Of a stretch of DNA of 51,616 nt, positions 38,687 to 47,627 are shown one piece after another (within the stretch, counting starts at the first letter, position 1; every line of letters starts with the position of its first letter). Origin of the DNA: a virus. The translations under genes were made by a program, and so were the position numbers. The stretch lies in IMG/VR virus record IMGVR_UViG_3300046313_000435, positions 1 through 51,616 of that record; one strand, given 5' to 3'. A model generated the notes under the pieces. It worked only from the letters and a program-made list of their open reading frames with translations. It was not told the origin of the DNA and made no database searches.

Positions 38687-41634
38687 GTTGTCCTCCTCGC
38701 TCCTCTTCTCGCTGTTCTAGAAACGCTATCCATCACCCGCCGCTCTGAAGAAACCAACGCACTGCGAATAGCTTTCTCTACTCCGGGCGTTGCCCCTCTT
38801 GCATCGATATTAATGACGTACCCACCGCCCCCGCCGCTAATACCGCCGAACATGTGCACGCCAAGCTTGCCGTTTCTGCGAGTGAGAGGCAATACGGCCT
38901 CTGGTCCGTTCTCGCCCATGAGTGCGCGGGTAGGGCCGTTAATGATGCCGCCTTTAGCGAGTGCAGTCTCTGGCTCTTCGGGCTCTTCAGTCTCTGGAGC
39001 CTTACCGCCTAGTGCTCTAGTGTTCGAGTTTAACGCTGCTGTATTGTTATCAGTGCTTGCAGTGTTAGCAGAAATGCCATCGGTAATCTTCTTTCCAGAG
39101 TCGGTAAACTTAACCCCGAGAGCCTGCATGTCGGCAACAATACCGCCGGCTTCTCTATCCGATAGCTGCATTAACTCCCCGATGCTTGTTACACCGCGTT
39201 GCTTTAATGCTTTGAAGAACGCATCAACAGTAGCAGGGTCAAAGGTCTTAAGAAGCTCAACGCGAAGAGCATCAAAGCTCTTTATGCCGGCCTCGCCTGC
39301 CTCAACTGCAATATCCCTAATACTTTGAACAGCCTCAAAGCCTTTAGCACCCGAGCCCAAGAGGTTACTCATTGCCGTACCAAAAGCACCCACCGCAGTG
39401 AGTCCAGGCTTAAACGCTTCTGCTACACCTTGAATCTGTGTTTCTATTTCAAGCCAGGTCTTATCACCCTTGAGCCCTATCTCTACTAGCTGCTTCTCTA
39501 TTTCCTCAAACGAGAGCCCGAGCCGCTTAACCATGTGGCGAGCGGAGTCGAGATTGAACTTGAGGTTCTCGCCCAGCATTGCGGCAATCTGACCGCCGAC
39601 ATCTTCAGTAATGCCGAGTAGATTCTTGAACGCTTCGCCTAGTCCAGAGAATGTTCCTTTGACCTTATCGGCCTGGCTGTTGAGATTGTCGGCCCACTTT
39701 GGGTCGTTGAACCTAGTAGTGGGGCCCTCAAGGAAACTGTTTAGCTTTGAAGACCCACCCTTTCCGTCGTAGACAGTAAATGCCCCCTTGGAATTGATAT
39801 TGTCTTCCATGTAGTTGGCGAACTGGTGCCGAGCTTGGGTCTCTTTGTTTTGAGGCCCTCGCTTAAGAAATCCACCAACAAAGCCACCGACAAAATTACC
39901 TATCTGCCCACCAATCTGAGCACCCATTGGGCCGCCAAAGATTGCTCCAATCGTCGTGCCAGCCCCGCCACCTACTGCCGCACCCGTGCCTGAGTTGTCT
40001 CCGTTTGCCTTGTCTATAGCCTTCGCATCTTTGATCGAGTTGAAAAGCTGCATGACAGTGGCAAATTCTGCCTGTACATTTTGGGAATTTTGCTCCCATT
40101 TACCACCGCCTCCGCCGAACGAGCCATCTTCCTGCCCTGGCCCTTGAATACCGGCCCCGTGAGCTTGATCGGTTGTGGTACCAGCTCCAAGAAAATTGTT
40201 CCCGCTCCCGTCGCTGAAGTATTCCCCGATTGCAGTAGCTAGGTCAGCAGCAAAACCGCCCGCTAGTTCCGCAAACGCTGGCGATAGATTAGGAATAATC
40301 GTTGAAAAAACATCCTGAAAAACATTTCCCCAGTTCTGAACATCTCGCTCTCTGTTTTGGGCAAGGTCTTTTTCAACCTTTAGTCGTGCGTTCTTCTCGT
40401 CCTCGACAATCTCTTTATTGAACTTGATCTTGTAGTCGGCTAGGTCTTTTGCGGCCTTCTCTTCCTTGTCCTGCTTGTCTTTAACAATTCGTGAGTTACT
40501 GGCTTTTGCAGGGGCTTCGCCTTTTGCTGGAGATCCCCCCATCTGCACCCCAGGCAGTCCGGTAATGAAACTGTCGAAGTCGTCCTGCGACTTCAACTTG
40601 ATTAGGATCTCTTTCTGCTTCTTTAGCTCTGCAAGCTTTTCAGTATACTGCTTATCGGCACCGGTGAACCAATCGCCAAAGCCATTATCTTTATTGCTGG
40701 CTATGCGAGAAACGTCTGCTTCAAGCTCAGCCACCTTCTTGAGCTGCGCCTCCATCGGCTGAAGATTGCCCGTGATGGCGCGAAGACCCAATGCAAAATT
40801 ATTGACCTGATCAACAACGCCCTGAAGAGTCGGCAGAGCCCCGGCAATGATTGAGATCATGCTGGAAACACTATCGCCTACTCCCTTCCAATCAATCTGG
40901 CGGATCGCTTCCGCTAGGTCGTTGTAAGTCTGAGTCAGTTGAGGATTGTCATTGATTGCAATGCTTACCTGACCGACGGCTTCCTGCATTGCAGCGGCAA
41001 AAGCCTGATGTCCTTGCGTCACCGACTCTGTGAGCGGTGCCATCTCCGCAGTGCGTTGTGCTAGCTGCTCCATGGCCGCTGCCATGTTCTGTGCTTTTGT
41101 TCCGCCCGCCTCTAGCTCAAACCCGAACTTCTTTAATGCTTCTGCCTTGCCCGACCCAATCGCCGCGATAAGATCATTTAGAACCGGAACAGTTTCTTGC
41201 CCCGTAGCATTAGCAAATTGGTTCGCGTACTTCGTAAGGTCGGCAAACTTGCTATTGAGATCTGGAATACCTCTTAACAGCCCAGCGTTAGCCGCTTGCA
41301 TGAGGTCAAAAGCGTTAACGGTACCGAGCACCGCAGCTTGAGCCGACTTGATTGCACCCGCACTACCACCGAGTTTCTGAAAACTATCTGCTACATCACC
41401 GAGCTTATCGCCCTCTTCTGCCATGTTGCCAATAGCAGCAGAGATATTACCGATGTTCTTTGCAAGGCCAATGGACAACTCCCGCCCGAGCCCCTCAAAG
41501 AACCCACGCATGACCATGTTCATCTTGCCGGTCGAGGCTTTCAGAATACTGGTCGCACCATCCATGTCTCTGGATAGGTTGGCAATGTTCGCCCTGATAT
41601 CAATGAGGAGGTTATAGATTCCCTTATCCGCCAT
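38683..41634 (-). CDS. Tail tape measure protein
   Basis: A 983-residue helical protein starting MADKGIYNLLIDIRANIANL. Long heptad-like regions, a glycine-rich hydrophobic segment near the middle (TIGAIFGGPMGAQIGGQIGN) and the C-terminal GGIINGPTRALMGENGPEAV motif are characteristic of tape measure proteins of long-tailed phages. At about 1.5 angstrom per residue it predicts a tail of roughly 150 nm. It follows the G/GT chaperone genes. Confidence 0.9.
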   Translation of the reverse strand: MADKGIYNLLIDIRANIANLSRDMDGATSILKASTGKMNMVMRGFFEGLGRELSIGLAKNIGNISAAIGNMAEEGDKLGDVADSFQKLGGSAGAIKSAQAAVLGTVNAFDLMQAANAGLLRGIPDLNSKFADLTKYANQFANATGQETVPVLNDLIAAIGSGKAEALKKFGFELEAGGTKAQNMAAAMEQLAQRTAEMAPLTESVTQGHQAFAAAMQEAVGQVSIAINDNPQLTQTYNDLAEAIRQIDWKGVGDSVSSMISIIAGALPTLQGVVDQVNNFALGLRAITGNLQPMEAQLKKVAELEADVSRIASNKDNGFGDWFTGADKQYTEKLAELKKQKEILIKLKSQDDFDSFITGLPGVQMGGSPAKGEAPAKASNSRIVKDKQDKEEKAAKDLADYKIKFNKEIVEDEKNARLKVEKDLAQNRERDVQNWGNVFQDVFSTIIPNLSPAFAELAGGFAADLATAIGEYFSDGSGNNFLGAGTTTDQAHGAGIQGPGQEDGSFGGGGGKWEQNSQNVQAEFATVMQLFNSIKDAKAIDKANGDNSGTGAAVGGGAGTTIGAIFGGPMGAQIGGQIGNFVGGFVGGFLKRGPQNKETQARHQFANYMEDNINSKGAFTVYDGKGGSSKLNSFLEGPTTRFNDPKWADNLNSQADKVKGTFSGLGEAFKNLLGITEDVGGQIAAMLGENLKFNLDSARHMVKRLGLSFEEIEKQLVEIGLKGDKTWLEIETQIQGVAEAFKPGLTAVGAFGTAMSNLLGSGAKGFEAVQSIRDIAVEAGEAGIKSFDALRVELLKTFDPATVDAFFKALKQRGVTSIGELMQLSDREAGGIVADMQALGVKFTDSGKKITDGISANTASTDNNTAALNSNTRALGGKAPETEEPEEPETALAKGGIINGPTRALMGENGPEAVLPLTRRNGKLGVHMFGGISGGGGGYVINIDARGATPGVEKAIRSALVSSERRVMDSVSRTARRGARRTT

Positions 41635-42312
41635 GCTCCCCTCCTTGCGATGGTCGTTGAGGGAATGCGGCCTTTAGGTGCCGAAGGATTTCATCGCCCG
41701 ACATCTCCTCTGTCTTAGCTTCCTCGCCCGTGTAGTTAGGCATGAACATCTGAGGAGTGAACGGTGGAGTTTTTTCAGAACGCACGGTATTAGCCATCGT
41801 GCTAGCAATGATGCCGGCCCTGAAGTCGAGCTGCATATTGTGCTGGTCAAATCGGTCAGACAGTGCAGAGAATTGCGCTGGCGTAAGAGCCCAAAATTGA
41901 TCTTCCGTTAGCCCAAAATCGTACACGCCAATCGCCCACAACGTTAACCAGTCTAACGGTTCGTTTTCTTCATCGCCGCTTTTTACGCGGCGACGTCGTT
42001 TTTTGCGGACTCAGGAAGCTCAGCCTTTTTGAACATCTCAGTAACAAGCTTGCGAACATCTTCGAGGTGCTTGCCTGTCATCAGTTCCGCAACTTCATCA
42101 ATCGTCTTTCCGCTCTTCTCGCCACCGAGCGATGCCCAGAGAAGCGTTACGAGGTCGAGTGCCGTAGGATTAACCCATGTCATCCCATCGAGCCCGCTCT
42201 TTCCGCTTGCTTTTTCAAATCTTACGAAAGTTGCAAAACTTGGAATGAGTTTGAATTGCTCATTACCAAGAGTTACAAACAACTCAGGAAGTGCTTGATC
42301 CGCGTTATCCAT
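41624..42312 (-). CDS. GT-type tail chaperone by -1 frameshift
   Basis: The reading frame of 41983-42312 (gpG-like) can join the frame at 41624-41997 through A-AAA-AAC (42004-41998), giving GT. The joined T part reads KKRRRRVKSGDEENEPLDWL, then WAIGVYDFGLTEDQFWALTP, and ends before the tape measure start, overlapping it by 11 bases. This is the layout of lambda G/GT: G is made in excess and GT in a small fraction to coat the tape measure. The T frame lacks a good start of its own. Confidence 0.8.
41973..42004 (-). promoter_or_regulatory. -1 frameshift site: slippery heptamer plus hairpin
   Basis: On the minus strand A-AAA-AAC (42004-41998) sits in the zero frame of the G gene (GCA AAA AAC). 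After a four-base spacer TCGCCGC (41993-41987) pairs perfectly with GCGGCGA (41979-41973) around a 7-base loop that contains the zero-frame TAA. Both parts of a bacterial -1 frameshift signal are present. Confidence 0.82.
41983..42312 (-). CDS. Tail assembly chaperone, gpG-like
   Basis: A 109-residue protein starting MDNADQALPELFVTLGNEQF with FATFVRFEKASGKSGLDGM and ALDLVTLLWASLGGEK, a helical protein typical of gpG (tail assembly chaperone) genes between the tail tube and tape measure genes. It ends at TAA inside the frameshift hairpin. Ribosomes that shift at the slippery site make the longer GT form. Confidence 0.78.
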   Translation of the reverse strand: MDNADQALPELFVTLGNEQFKLIPSFATFVRFEKASGKSGLDGMTWVNPTALDLVTLLWASLGGEKSGKTIDEVAELMTGKHLEDVRKLVTEMFKKAELPESAKNDVAA

Positions 42313-42321
42313 GTGCTCCTA

Positions 42322-42750
42322 TTATGTCCAGGCCGGCCAGCCGGTAACCTTAATTGTCACGTTGAGTGAGACCGCTTGCTCAAGCTCTGCCGATATCTCA
42401 GCACCAGTGATGATGCCAGAGAACGCCATTGTTACTGTTGGGCTGAACTGAAACTCAAGCTTAAAGTTCTTTGTTGTCCCATCGTACATGTGATCGATGA
42501 ACAACTGATGGCCAGTTCCAGCACCGTTCGGGATGTAGTTTGCAGAGAACGAAAGGGTTCCAGCATCTCGCAACGTTGCTACAAACTCACGAACACCAGC
42601 ACTGTCGAAAGAGGTTACATCAACCACACCGCCAGAGAGTGACGGGCCTCGAACGCCTTTTACTTCAGCGATTGCAGCAAAGACTTCAGGTCCGCCACCA
42701 TCACCGATCTTAAGTACGCATTTTGATCCAGGCTTTGCACTAGTTGTCAT
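42322..42750 (-). CDS. Major tail (tube) protein, short copy
   Basis: A 142-residue protein starting MTTSAKPGSKCVLKIGDGG. Blocks IAEVKGVRGPSLSGGVVDVT, FDSAGVREF and AELEQAVSLNVTIKVTGWP define a phage tail tube protein (the F-D-S-A-G-v-r-E-F block recurs). Nearly every block recurs in the neighbouring 254-residue protein. Both may build the tube, or one may form the tail terminator end. Confidence 0.8.
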   Translation of the reverse strand: MTTSAKPGSKCVLKIGDGGGPEVFAAIAEVKGVRGPSLSGGVVDVTSFDSAGVREFVATLRDAGTLSFSANYIPNGAGTGHQLFIDHMYDGTTKNFKLEFQFSPTVTMAFSGIITGAEISAELEQAVSLNVTIKVTGWPAWT

Positions 42751-42759
42751 TTATCCCCA

Positions 42760-43524
42760 TTAGAACCAAGTAGGCCATCCAGTAACTTTGATTGTCACGT
42801 TGAGCGAAACTGCTTGCTCAAGCTCTGCCGATATTTCGGCACCGGTAACAATGCCGGAGAATATCATCTCGGTCTGCATTGTGTCGGTGAATGTGAATCT
42901 GAAATTGCGAGTCGTGCCGTCTTCAACGTCATCGATAAGGAGTTGATGCCCAGTACCTGCTCCGTTCGGTACATAATTGCACATGAAAGAAACCGTGCCG
43001 CTATCTCGTAGCGTTGCAATGAACTCTCGCACGCCGGCAGAGTCAAAAGAGGTTACGTCAATCACACCGCCCGAGAGAGCTGGACCGCGAAGCCCTTTTA
43101 CTTCTGCTACTGTTGCGAAAGTCTCGCCTGCAACACCACCAGTCAATGAAGCAGATCCGCCAGCGATTAGAATCCCAGTTCCCGCAGCAAGAGGGCGTGC
43201 GTCCCAGTTAGCTATGAAAACCGCATCGGCATAGAGTGCTGCAATGGCCTGATTAACTGTAGTTGTTGCAATACCACCGCCGTCAGTGGCGCTGTTGATT
43301 GTTACCGCCGAAGTGGTAACAACGATAGAGAATGCTGTGCTCGTTCCCGATACAACGATAGAGCAAGTCTTAGAGTTACCAGCAGTGCCGGCAGTACCCC
43401 AATAGAGAATGAGGCCAGAAACCCCTGTTCCTATTGTTCTCGACGCCCTGACCGCCGTGGTTACGGAGTCAGCTGCCCCTCTTGCAAATACGCATCTTGA
43501 TCCAGTAACCGCGCTAGTCGTCAT
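42760..43524 (-). CDS. Major tail protein, long paralogue with insertion
   Basis: 254 residues starting MTTSAVTGSRCVFARGAADS. After about 20 residues there is an inserted domain of roughly 110 residues (DADAVF..., TTVNQAIAALYADAVFIANW). The remaining C-terminal half, VAEVKGLRGPALSGGVIDVT ... AELEQAVSLNVTIKVTGWP, is nearly identical in layout to the short copy at 42322. The insert resembles tail sheath or tail tube decoration segments seen in other phage proteins, but I cannot name it. Confidence 0.75.
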   Translation of the reverse strand: MTTSAVTGSRCVFARGAADSVTTAVRASRTIGTGVSGLILYWGTAGTAGNSKTCSIVVSGTSTAFSIVVTTSAVTINSATDGGGIATTTVNQAIAALYADAVFIANWDARPLAAGTGILIAGGSASLTGGVAGETFATVAEVKGLRGPALSGGVIDVTSFDSAGVREFIATLRDSGTVSFMCNYVPNGAGTGHQLLIDDVEDGTTRNFRFTFTDTMQTEMIFSGIVTGAEISAELEQAVSLNVTIKVTGWPTWF

Positions 43525-43551
43525 TCAGCCCCATAAGAGATAGCAGTCAGT

Positions 43552-43941
43552 TTAGTAATACCAGAAACGAGCATTGCTCGAAACGTGGAAGATTTCTGTA
43601 TCGCTGTCATACATATCGATAAAGCTCCACTCCAGAACGTTATCAATGGTGATATCGGAGTAGGTTCCCGAGTATCCGTGCAAAGCGGCCCTTACTTTCT
43701 CAGCCAGGTCTTTTGCGACCCCTGCCGACGATGCCCAAGTATCGATATTGATGACCGGATTGCGTAGCCCCGAATATCCCGTGAAGCTCTCTATCTGTGA
43801 GCCGTAACTTGTTTGATAGGAGATAGCCGGGAAGGTCACGTTATCGGGCATCTTGACCTGATAAATACGAGTGCCGACCAGTGCAGATATGCCGGCAGTA
43901 TTGGCTAGAATGTTGTAAATTGCTTGCTCAATCGTTGCCAT
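43552..43941 (-). CDS. Tail completion protein (DUF3168-like)
   Basis: A 129-residue protein beginning MATIEQAIYNILANTAGISA with VGTRIYQVKMPDNVTFPAIS and VINIDTWASSAGVAKDLAEK. The pattern (i...L....v..lvg.riyp...p....P.i.y; D.wa.t...a..la..v) fits DUF3168, the tail completion/terminator class. It lies between HK97 gp10-like and tail tube genes as in HK97-type phages. Confidence 0.78.
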   Translation of the reverse strand: MATIEQAIYNILANTAGISALVGTRIYQVKMPDNVTFPAISYQTSYGSQIESFTGYSGLRNPVINIDTWASSAGVAKDLAEKVRAALHGYSGTYSDITIDNVLEWSFIDMYDSDTEIFHVSSNARFWYY

Positions 43942-44436
43942 TTACTTAGTTATTCCGAGCTTGGCTTCTTTCGCCTTAGCCTTTGCTATCCTCTTCTTAA
44001 TTTCTGCGACAACTGACCGCTGCATAACGTCCATTGCCCACTGGTAGTTCTTCTCGAAAGCCCTGCGAATGAACGGATTAGCAGGAACGTGCCCAATAGT
44101 TCTTCCGTTCTTACCGTGAGATTTAAGAACATGCCCGAACTCGACCATCTTGGCATAGAATGCACCTTTCACGCCCGCAGCAACTTGCCCCTTTTGAGGC
44201 CGCACCTTCTTTGCATGAAAGCTCTGCTTAAGGTATCCGGGTGCTAGCCCTTTGAACCTTCCGCCCCTTCTTTGAGCATCTTCGGGCGATGATATCGGGG
44301 CTTCTTGAGCAACAACGCCGGCCATGAGGTGAGCAGCTTCGAGTACTGACGCCCTTAATGCATTGGCTTCAATGTTACCGGGTAAGCCTTTTAGCTCGTC
44401 AAGTAACCCATCGAGCCCTTTAACGAAGTCATCCAT
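43942..44436 (-). CDS. HK97 gp10-like neck protein
   Basis: A 164-residue basic protein: VLEAAHLMAGVVAQEAP, LAPGYLKQSFHAKKVRPQKG and AFYAKMVEFGHVLKSHGKNG follow the HK97 gp10 family (gYa..vEfG....). NPFIRRAFEKNY is the usual 'PfLrpA' block. It joins the tail to the head. Start ATG at 44436 overlaps the upstream stop. Confidence 0.85.
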   Translation of the reverse strand: MDDFVKGLDGLLDELKGLPGNIEANALRASVLEAAHLMAGVVAQEAPISSPEDAQRRGGRFKGLAPGYLKQSFHAKKVRPQKGQVAAGVKGAFYAKMVEFGHVLKSHGKNGRTIGHVPANPFIRRAFEKNYQWAMDVMQRSVVAEIKKRIAKAKAKEAKLGITK

Positions 44437-44753
44437 CAGTAGACGACCTCCGCCGTGATATCGAGCTCCTCTTTGAAACCCAATTCAGCGAGTCCGGTTA
44501 TCTTCCAGTTCAGGCCCGCATAAGAAAGTTGCATCTCCGGCCCCACATCATCGCGGTACCAGATACGAAAGTTACTCACCCGAACCGAGTGCAAAGAATC
44601 GCTTTGGAACCTCTCATCCATTCTCAGCGGTCTCTCCTCCGCCCAAACAGAGGCCAAGGTAGACCACCCCGAAACAGCATCGCCCAGAGAATTAGTAACC
44701 GTCCTTTGCAGGATAGTTATCTTTCGATTCTTCTTCCCTGGATTGCTTGCCAT
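44436..44753 (-). CDS. Head-tail joining (head closure) protein
   Basis: 105 residues: MASNPGKKNRKITILQRTVT, GDAVSGWSTLASVWAEERPL and SNFRIWYRDDVGPEMQLSYA match the phage head-tail joining family (i.i.r........g....W..lasvWA......f.iRyr). It stops the head opening and links connector to tail. The neighbours overlap tightly. Confidence 0.85.
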   Translation of the reverse strand: MASNPGKKNRKITILQRTVTNSLGDAVSGWSTLASVWAEERPLRMDERFQSDSLHSVRVSNFRIWYRDDVGPEMQLSYAGLNWKITGLAELGFKEELDITAEVVY

Positions 44754-44755
44754 CC

Positions 44756-45340
44756 CTATGCGCTCCAGATCTTGTAAGAGTCCAGTGCATAGTTCAGGGT
44801 CTTGGGAACCTCCATTGCGGCCCCGCCCCCGACTGTAACCGGAGCTCGATTCATAAAGAAATGCCCAGCGAGCATCATCACAATGAAGCGTAATCCCTCG
44901 GGAACATCCGAGTAAGATGCACCATAGCCCGCAGTAAAATTGACCTGCACGGCATTTGGCCTATAGTCTTCAGTTGCTGGATAGGTTGACGATGCCGTTA
45001 GGCCCACTCGCCCAAGGATTGAGGTAGCATCGACGTGATAATTCGAGGATGCCCAAGTCGTCAGAGCATCCGAGGTGTCGTAGTACTGAACGCTCTGAAC
45101 CGATACCAACGGGGCAATCGGAATCTCAATAACCCCGCCAGTCGGAAAGTCTTTCAGCTCAAGCCGGAAAGTTCTGCTAATAAGCATCCTCCGGGTCTTT
45201 GTTTCGACGTAATTGATTGCCGCATTGGCGTACATCACCAATAAAGCATCCTCATCAGTAGTTGTGAGGCGAAGATGTGCTTTAAGTTCGGAGAGACTGA
45301 CGGCGAGAGCGGCAGGGGAGGCTGTTTGAATCCAGGGCAT
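44756..45340 (-). CDS. Head-tail connector (gp6-like)
   Basis: A 194-residue protein: SLSELKAHLRLTTTDEDALL, AAINYVETKTRRMLISRTF and YGASYSDVPEGLRFIVMMLA follow the phage gp6/gp15 connector pattern (K.hLrv...deD..i......A...ve..tgr.l...t; p..l...i..la...y). It forms the ring between portal and head closure protein. Confidence 0.85.
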   Translation of the reverse strand: MPWIQTASPAALAVSLSELKAHLRLTTTDEDALLVMYANAAINYVETKTRRMLISRTFRLELKDFPTGGVIEIPIAPLVSVQSVQYYDTSDALTTWASSNYHVDATSILGRVGLTASSTYPATEDYRPNAVQVNFTAGYGASYSDVPEGLRFIVMMLAGHFFMNRAPVTVGGGAAMEVPKTLNYALDSYKIWSA

Positions 45341-45357
45341 GAGTCCCCATGAAAGTG

Positions 45358-45561
45358 TTAACGCTTAACGAGATGCAAGCGGCGTTCTGATGGAAAACGC
45401 ACCATGTTTTCAACTGGCGGTGCGCTCGAAAGAATCTCGACAAGCCCCTTCAACTGAAGGTCATAGGCTTCATCAATCTTTAATTCCACCTCCTGATGCG
45501 GCTGGATAACAACTCCAGCTCGCGTCAGGATAGGAAGCTCTTTCGAGCGCACTTTTATCAT
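45358..45561 (-). CDS. 67-aa head-region protein, unknown
   Basis: ATG at 45561 (MIKVRSKELPIL); an open frame upstream overlaps the preceding gene and is not used. Product: beta-rich N-terminus, VVIQPHQEVELKIDEAYDLQ, helical C-terminus ending LHLVKR. Placed between capsid-region and connector genes; a minor capsid or completion role is possible. Confidence 0.5.
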   Translation of the reverse strand: MIKVRSKELPILTRAGVVIQPHQEVELKIDEAYDLQLKGLVEILSSAPPVENMVRFPSERRLHLVKR

Positions 45562-45562
45562 A

Positions 45563-46036
45563 CTATGACAGAGGGTCTGGCATTGATGTAGCCTGGTAGC
45601 GAGCACAAACGCCGAGGGCGATTGCACAAGCAGTCACAGGGTCATTAACGCCTTCTGTGAGCTTAAGAGCGAGGAACTGCTTCGTAGCTGGAAGCTTAGC
45701 CATCTCGACCTCAATCTCGTAGATCGTATCTTCGTTTGCTGTGGTTGTAAAACCAGCAGTTGTAGCGTCAGTAATCGAACCCATTACAGCAGAAGCGCCA
45801 GTCGTCTTTTTTCTGTACTTGAACTCAACAGCTTCAGCACTTGTTCCAGCTACATCAGTTGCAGCAAGAACAGTTACTACAGCAGTACCAGTGTTAGTGC
45901 CGGCAGTTGTAGCAGCCAAAAGGAACTCAACGCGGTCGAAGAGTTTTCCGTTGATATAGTCCCCCGCTGGGTTCGTGTTGTAACGATCCGCAGCAGGAGA
46001 GTGAGAGTTAATTATTGCGAAAGATTCAGAAAGCAT
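45563..46036 (-). CDS. Ala/Thr-rich head protein, 157 aa
   Basis: Starts MLSESFAIINSHSPAADRYN and has Ala/Thr-rich beta segments (TAVVTVLAATDVAGTSAEAV) and KLPATKQFLALKL, then ends CARYQATSMPDPLS. It directly follows the major capsid gene in transcription order, the usual place for a head decoration or stabilization protein. Confidence 0.55.
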   Translation of the reverse strand: MLSESFAIINSHSPAADRYNTNPAGDYINGKLFDRVEFLLAATTAGTNTGTAVVTVLAATDVAGTSAEAVEFKYRKKTTGASAVMGSITDATTAGFTTTANEDTIYEIEVEMAKLPATKQFLALKLTEGVNDPVTACAIALGVCARYQATSMPDPLS

Positions 46037-46088
46037 ATTTTCTCCATTATTAGCGAGGGAGGTTTTACCCTCCCCCGCCGTTATTCAG

Positions 46089-47444
46089 TTACGCACGAGT
46101 TGCAAGTGCTACATACGACCCAAGAGTGTCAGAACCCTTGAACGGTGTGAGAACACTGCGCTCTGCTGGCTGTCCATCTGCCCGGTAAACAAACCGGAAA
46201 GCCGTCTCGCTCTTCTCGAACGCTACGTGGATGGACTGAGCTGCTTTGACTCCACCCTTATCGATCCAGAGGTACTTCTTAGGATTGATAAGCATGATAT
46301 CGCCAACAGTTCCGAGGGCCGCACACTGCTCTAGTGCAAATGCTGGGACACCAAGGATTGTGCTTACTGGTACTGAGCCAGCAACAGAACCCGTGATACC
46401 ACCCGGCAGGAACACTGGGTATGTGTTAGAACCAACAGTCAGAGAGAGGGTCATGAGTGCTGACTTAACGCCGGCATTGTAAACCCAAACTGCTGAACCC
46501 ATATCCTCTTCGTGCAAGCGAGCAAACATCTTGGCAAGGTTGATTGCATTAAGAGTTGCAGCAGCCTGCCCCGCCTCTTTTGCTACCGAAACCAAGCCAG
46601 TTGCGTGCTGAAGAATACCGAGGGGCATTCCTGCTCCAGTTCCGTTGATTACAGCATCGTCAATCTTGAACCCGAACTCACGACCGAACGCACGAGTGAT
46701 GAAGGCTTCCATTACTGGAGCATCTTCAATCAGTTCGTCTGTTAGGAAGCAAAGCCCTGTGAGCTTCTTAAGCTTCAACTCAATCTTACTGAGTTTTGAC
46801 TTGCTCTTTGTGTAGGTATCAGCCTCACCTTCCCAATATGCCTGAATACCACCAGCACGAGAACCATCAGCACGAGAGGATTCGTCAACACTTGGGAAAG
46901 ATATCCCGTTTGACTGAGAAGTGATGCCGTATCGATCAACTCGACCAGCCAACTTCCCTGTCTCGTATGCTTTCTCAAGAAGAACGTTCGACCCGTCCTG
47001 CTGAATCAAGTATCCGCCCTCAGCCATGATGGACTCTTGGAGTCCGGTAGCTGCACGCATAATCTTGTTCGACAGTTCGAGCTTCTGAGCAACATCAGAG
47101 TTACGAAGTGTCATTGGCTCAACTGCAACACGCTTAACGGCCATGAGCTGCTCGCCCAAAGAACCCCAAACTTTGCAGTTACCGTTCTCATCTTCGCCCT
47201 CAGAGCGAGTAACTTCAGTGTGAAGTGCCTTCTTAGTAGGCTTAACTCTCTCTTGGTTCTCTTTAGCGAGCTTCTCAGCACGAGCGATGCTTCGCTTTAC
47301 TGTCTCAAGCTCTACTTCAAGAGTATCGAAATCCTTTGCTTCATCCTCAGAAACATTACGCTTCTCTTTCTTTGCGAGGTCTGAAATCGCGTTCATGCGC
47401 TCCAGAATCTCGCTATATCTTGATTGCAACAGTTCTAAATCCAC
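46089..47444 (-). CDS. HK97-fold major capsid protein
   Basis: 451 residues from GTG 47444 (after TGGGGATTT). The first about 100 residues are a charged coiled-coil delta domain (KKEKRNVSEDEAKDFDTLEV; VETVKRSIARAEKLAKE-like), expected to be removed by the prohead protease. The capsid core has EGGYLIQQDGSNVLLEKAYE, ELIEDAPVMEAFITRAFGRE, GTGAGMPLGIL and LINPKKYLWIDK, a typical HK97 gp5 pattern with a C-terminal FRFVYRADGQP. It forms the head shell. Confidence 0.92.
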   Translation of the reverse strand: MDLELLQSRYSEILERMNAISDLAKKEKRNVSEDEAKDFDTLEVELETVKRSIARAEKLAKENQERVKPTKKALHTEVTRSEGEDENGNCKVWGSLGEQLMAVKRVAVEPMTLRNSDVAQKLELSNKIMRAATGLQESIMAEGGYLIQQDGSNVLLEKAYETGKLAGRVDRYGITSQSNGISFPSVDESSRADGSRAGGIQAYWEGEADTYTKSKSKLSKIELKLKKLTGLCFLTDELIEDAPVMEAFITRAFGREFGFKIDDAVINGTGAGMPLGILQHATGLVSVAKEAGQAAATLNAINLAKMFARLHEEDMGSAVWVYNAGVKSALMTLSLTVGSNTYPVFLPGGITGSVAGSVPVSTILGVPAFALEQCAALGTVGDIMLINPKKYLWIDKGGVKAAQSIHVAFEKSETAFRFVYRADGQPAERSVLTPFKGSDTLGSYVALATRA

Positions 47445-47627
47445 AAATCCCCACGTATTATGCTAGACAATGCCATCCTTTCTCGGAAAGCAATAAATAC
47501 AACGCTTCTATGTCGTTTGATTAGTAACGATGGACGGCCATCGGGCCGCTGGAACGATACGAAGTAGGGCGTGGTTAGTTCGATGGAACTTCCGGGCGCT
47601 CTACCGCCTAAAAATAGAGTGCATCAG
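47445..47627 (-). other. Intergenic gap before major capsid gene
   Basis: The 183 bases between prohead protease and capsid genes hold no gene. A CGGCC-CGAT-GGCCG hairpin (47535-47548) is visible on the minus strand, without a T tract. It may regulate the capsid message or be an RNA-processing site; I see no clear promoter. Confidence 0.4.
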
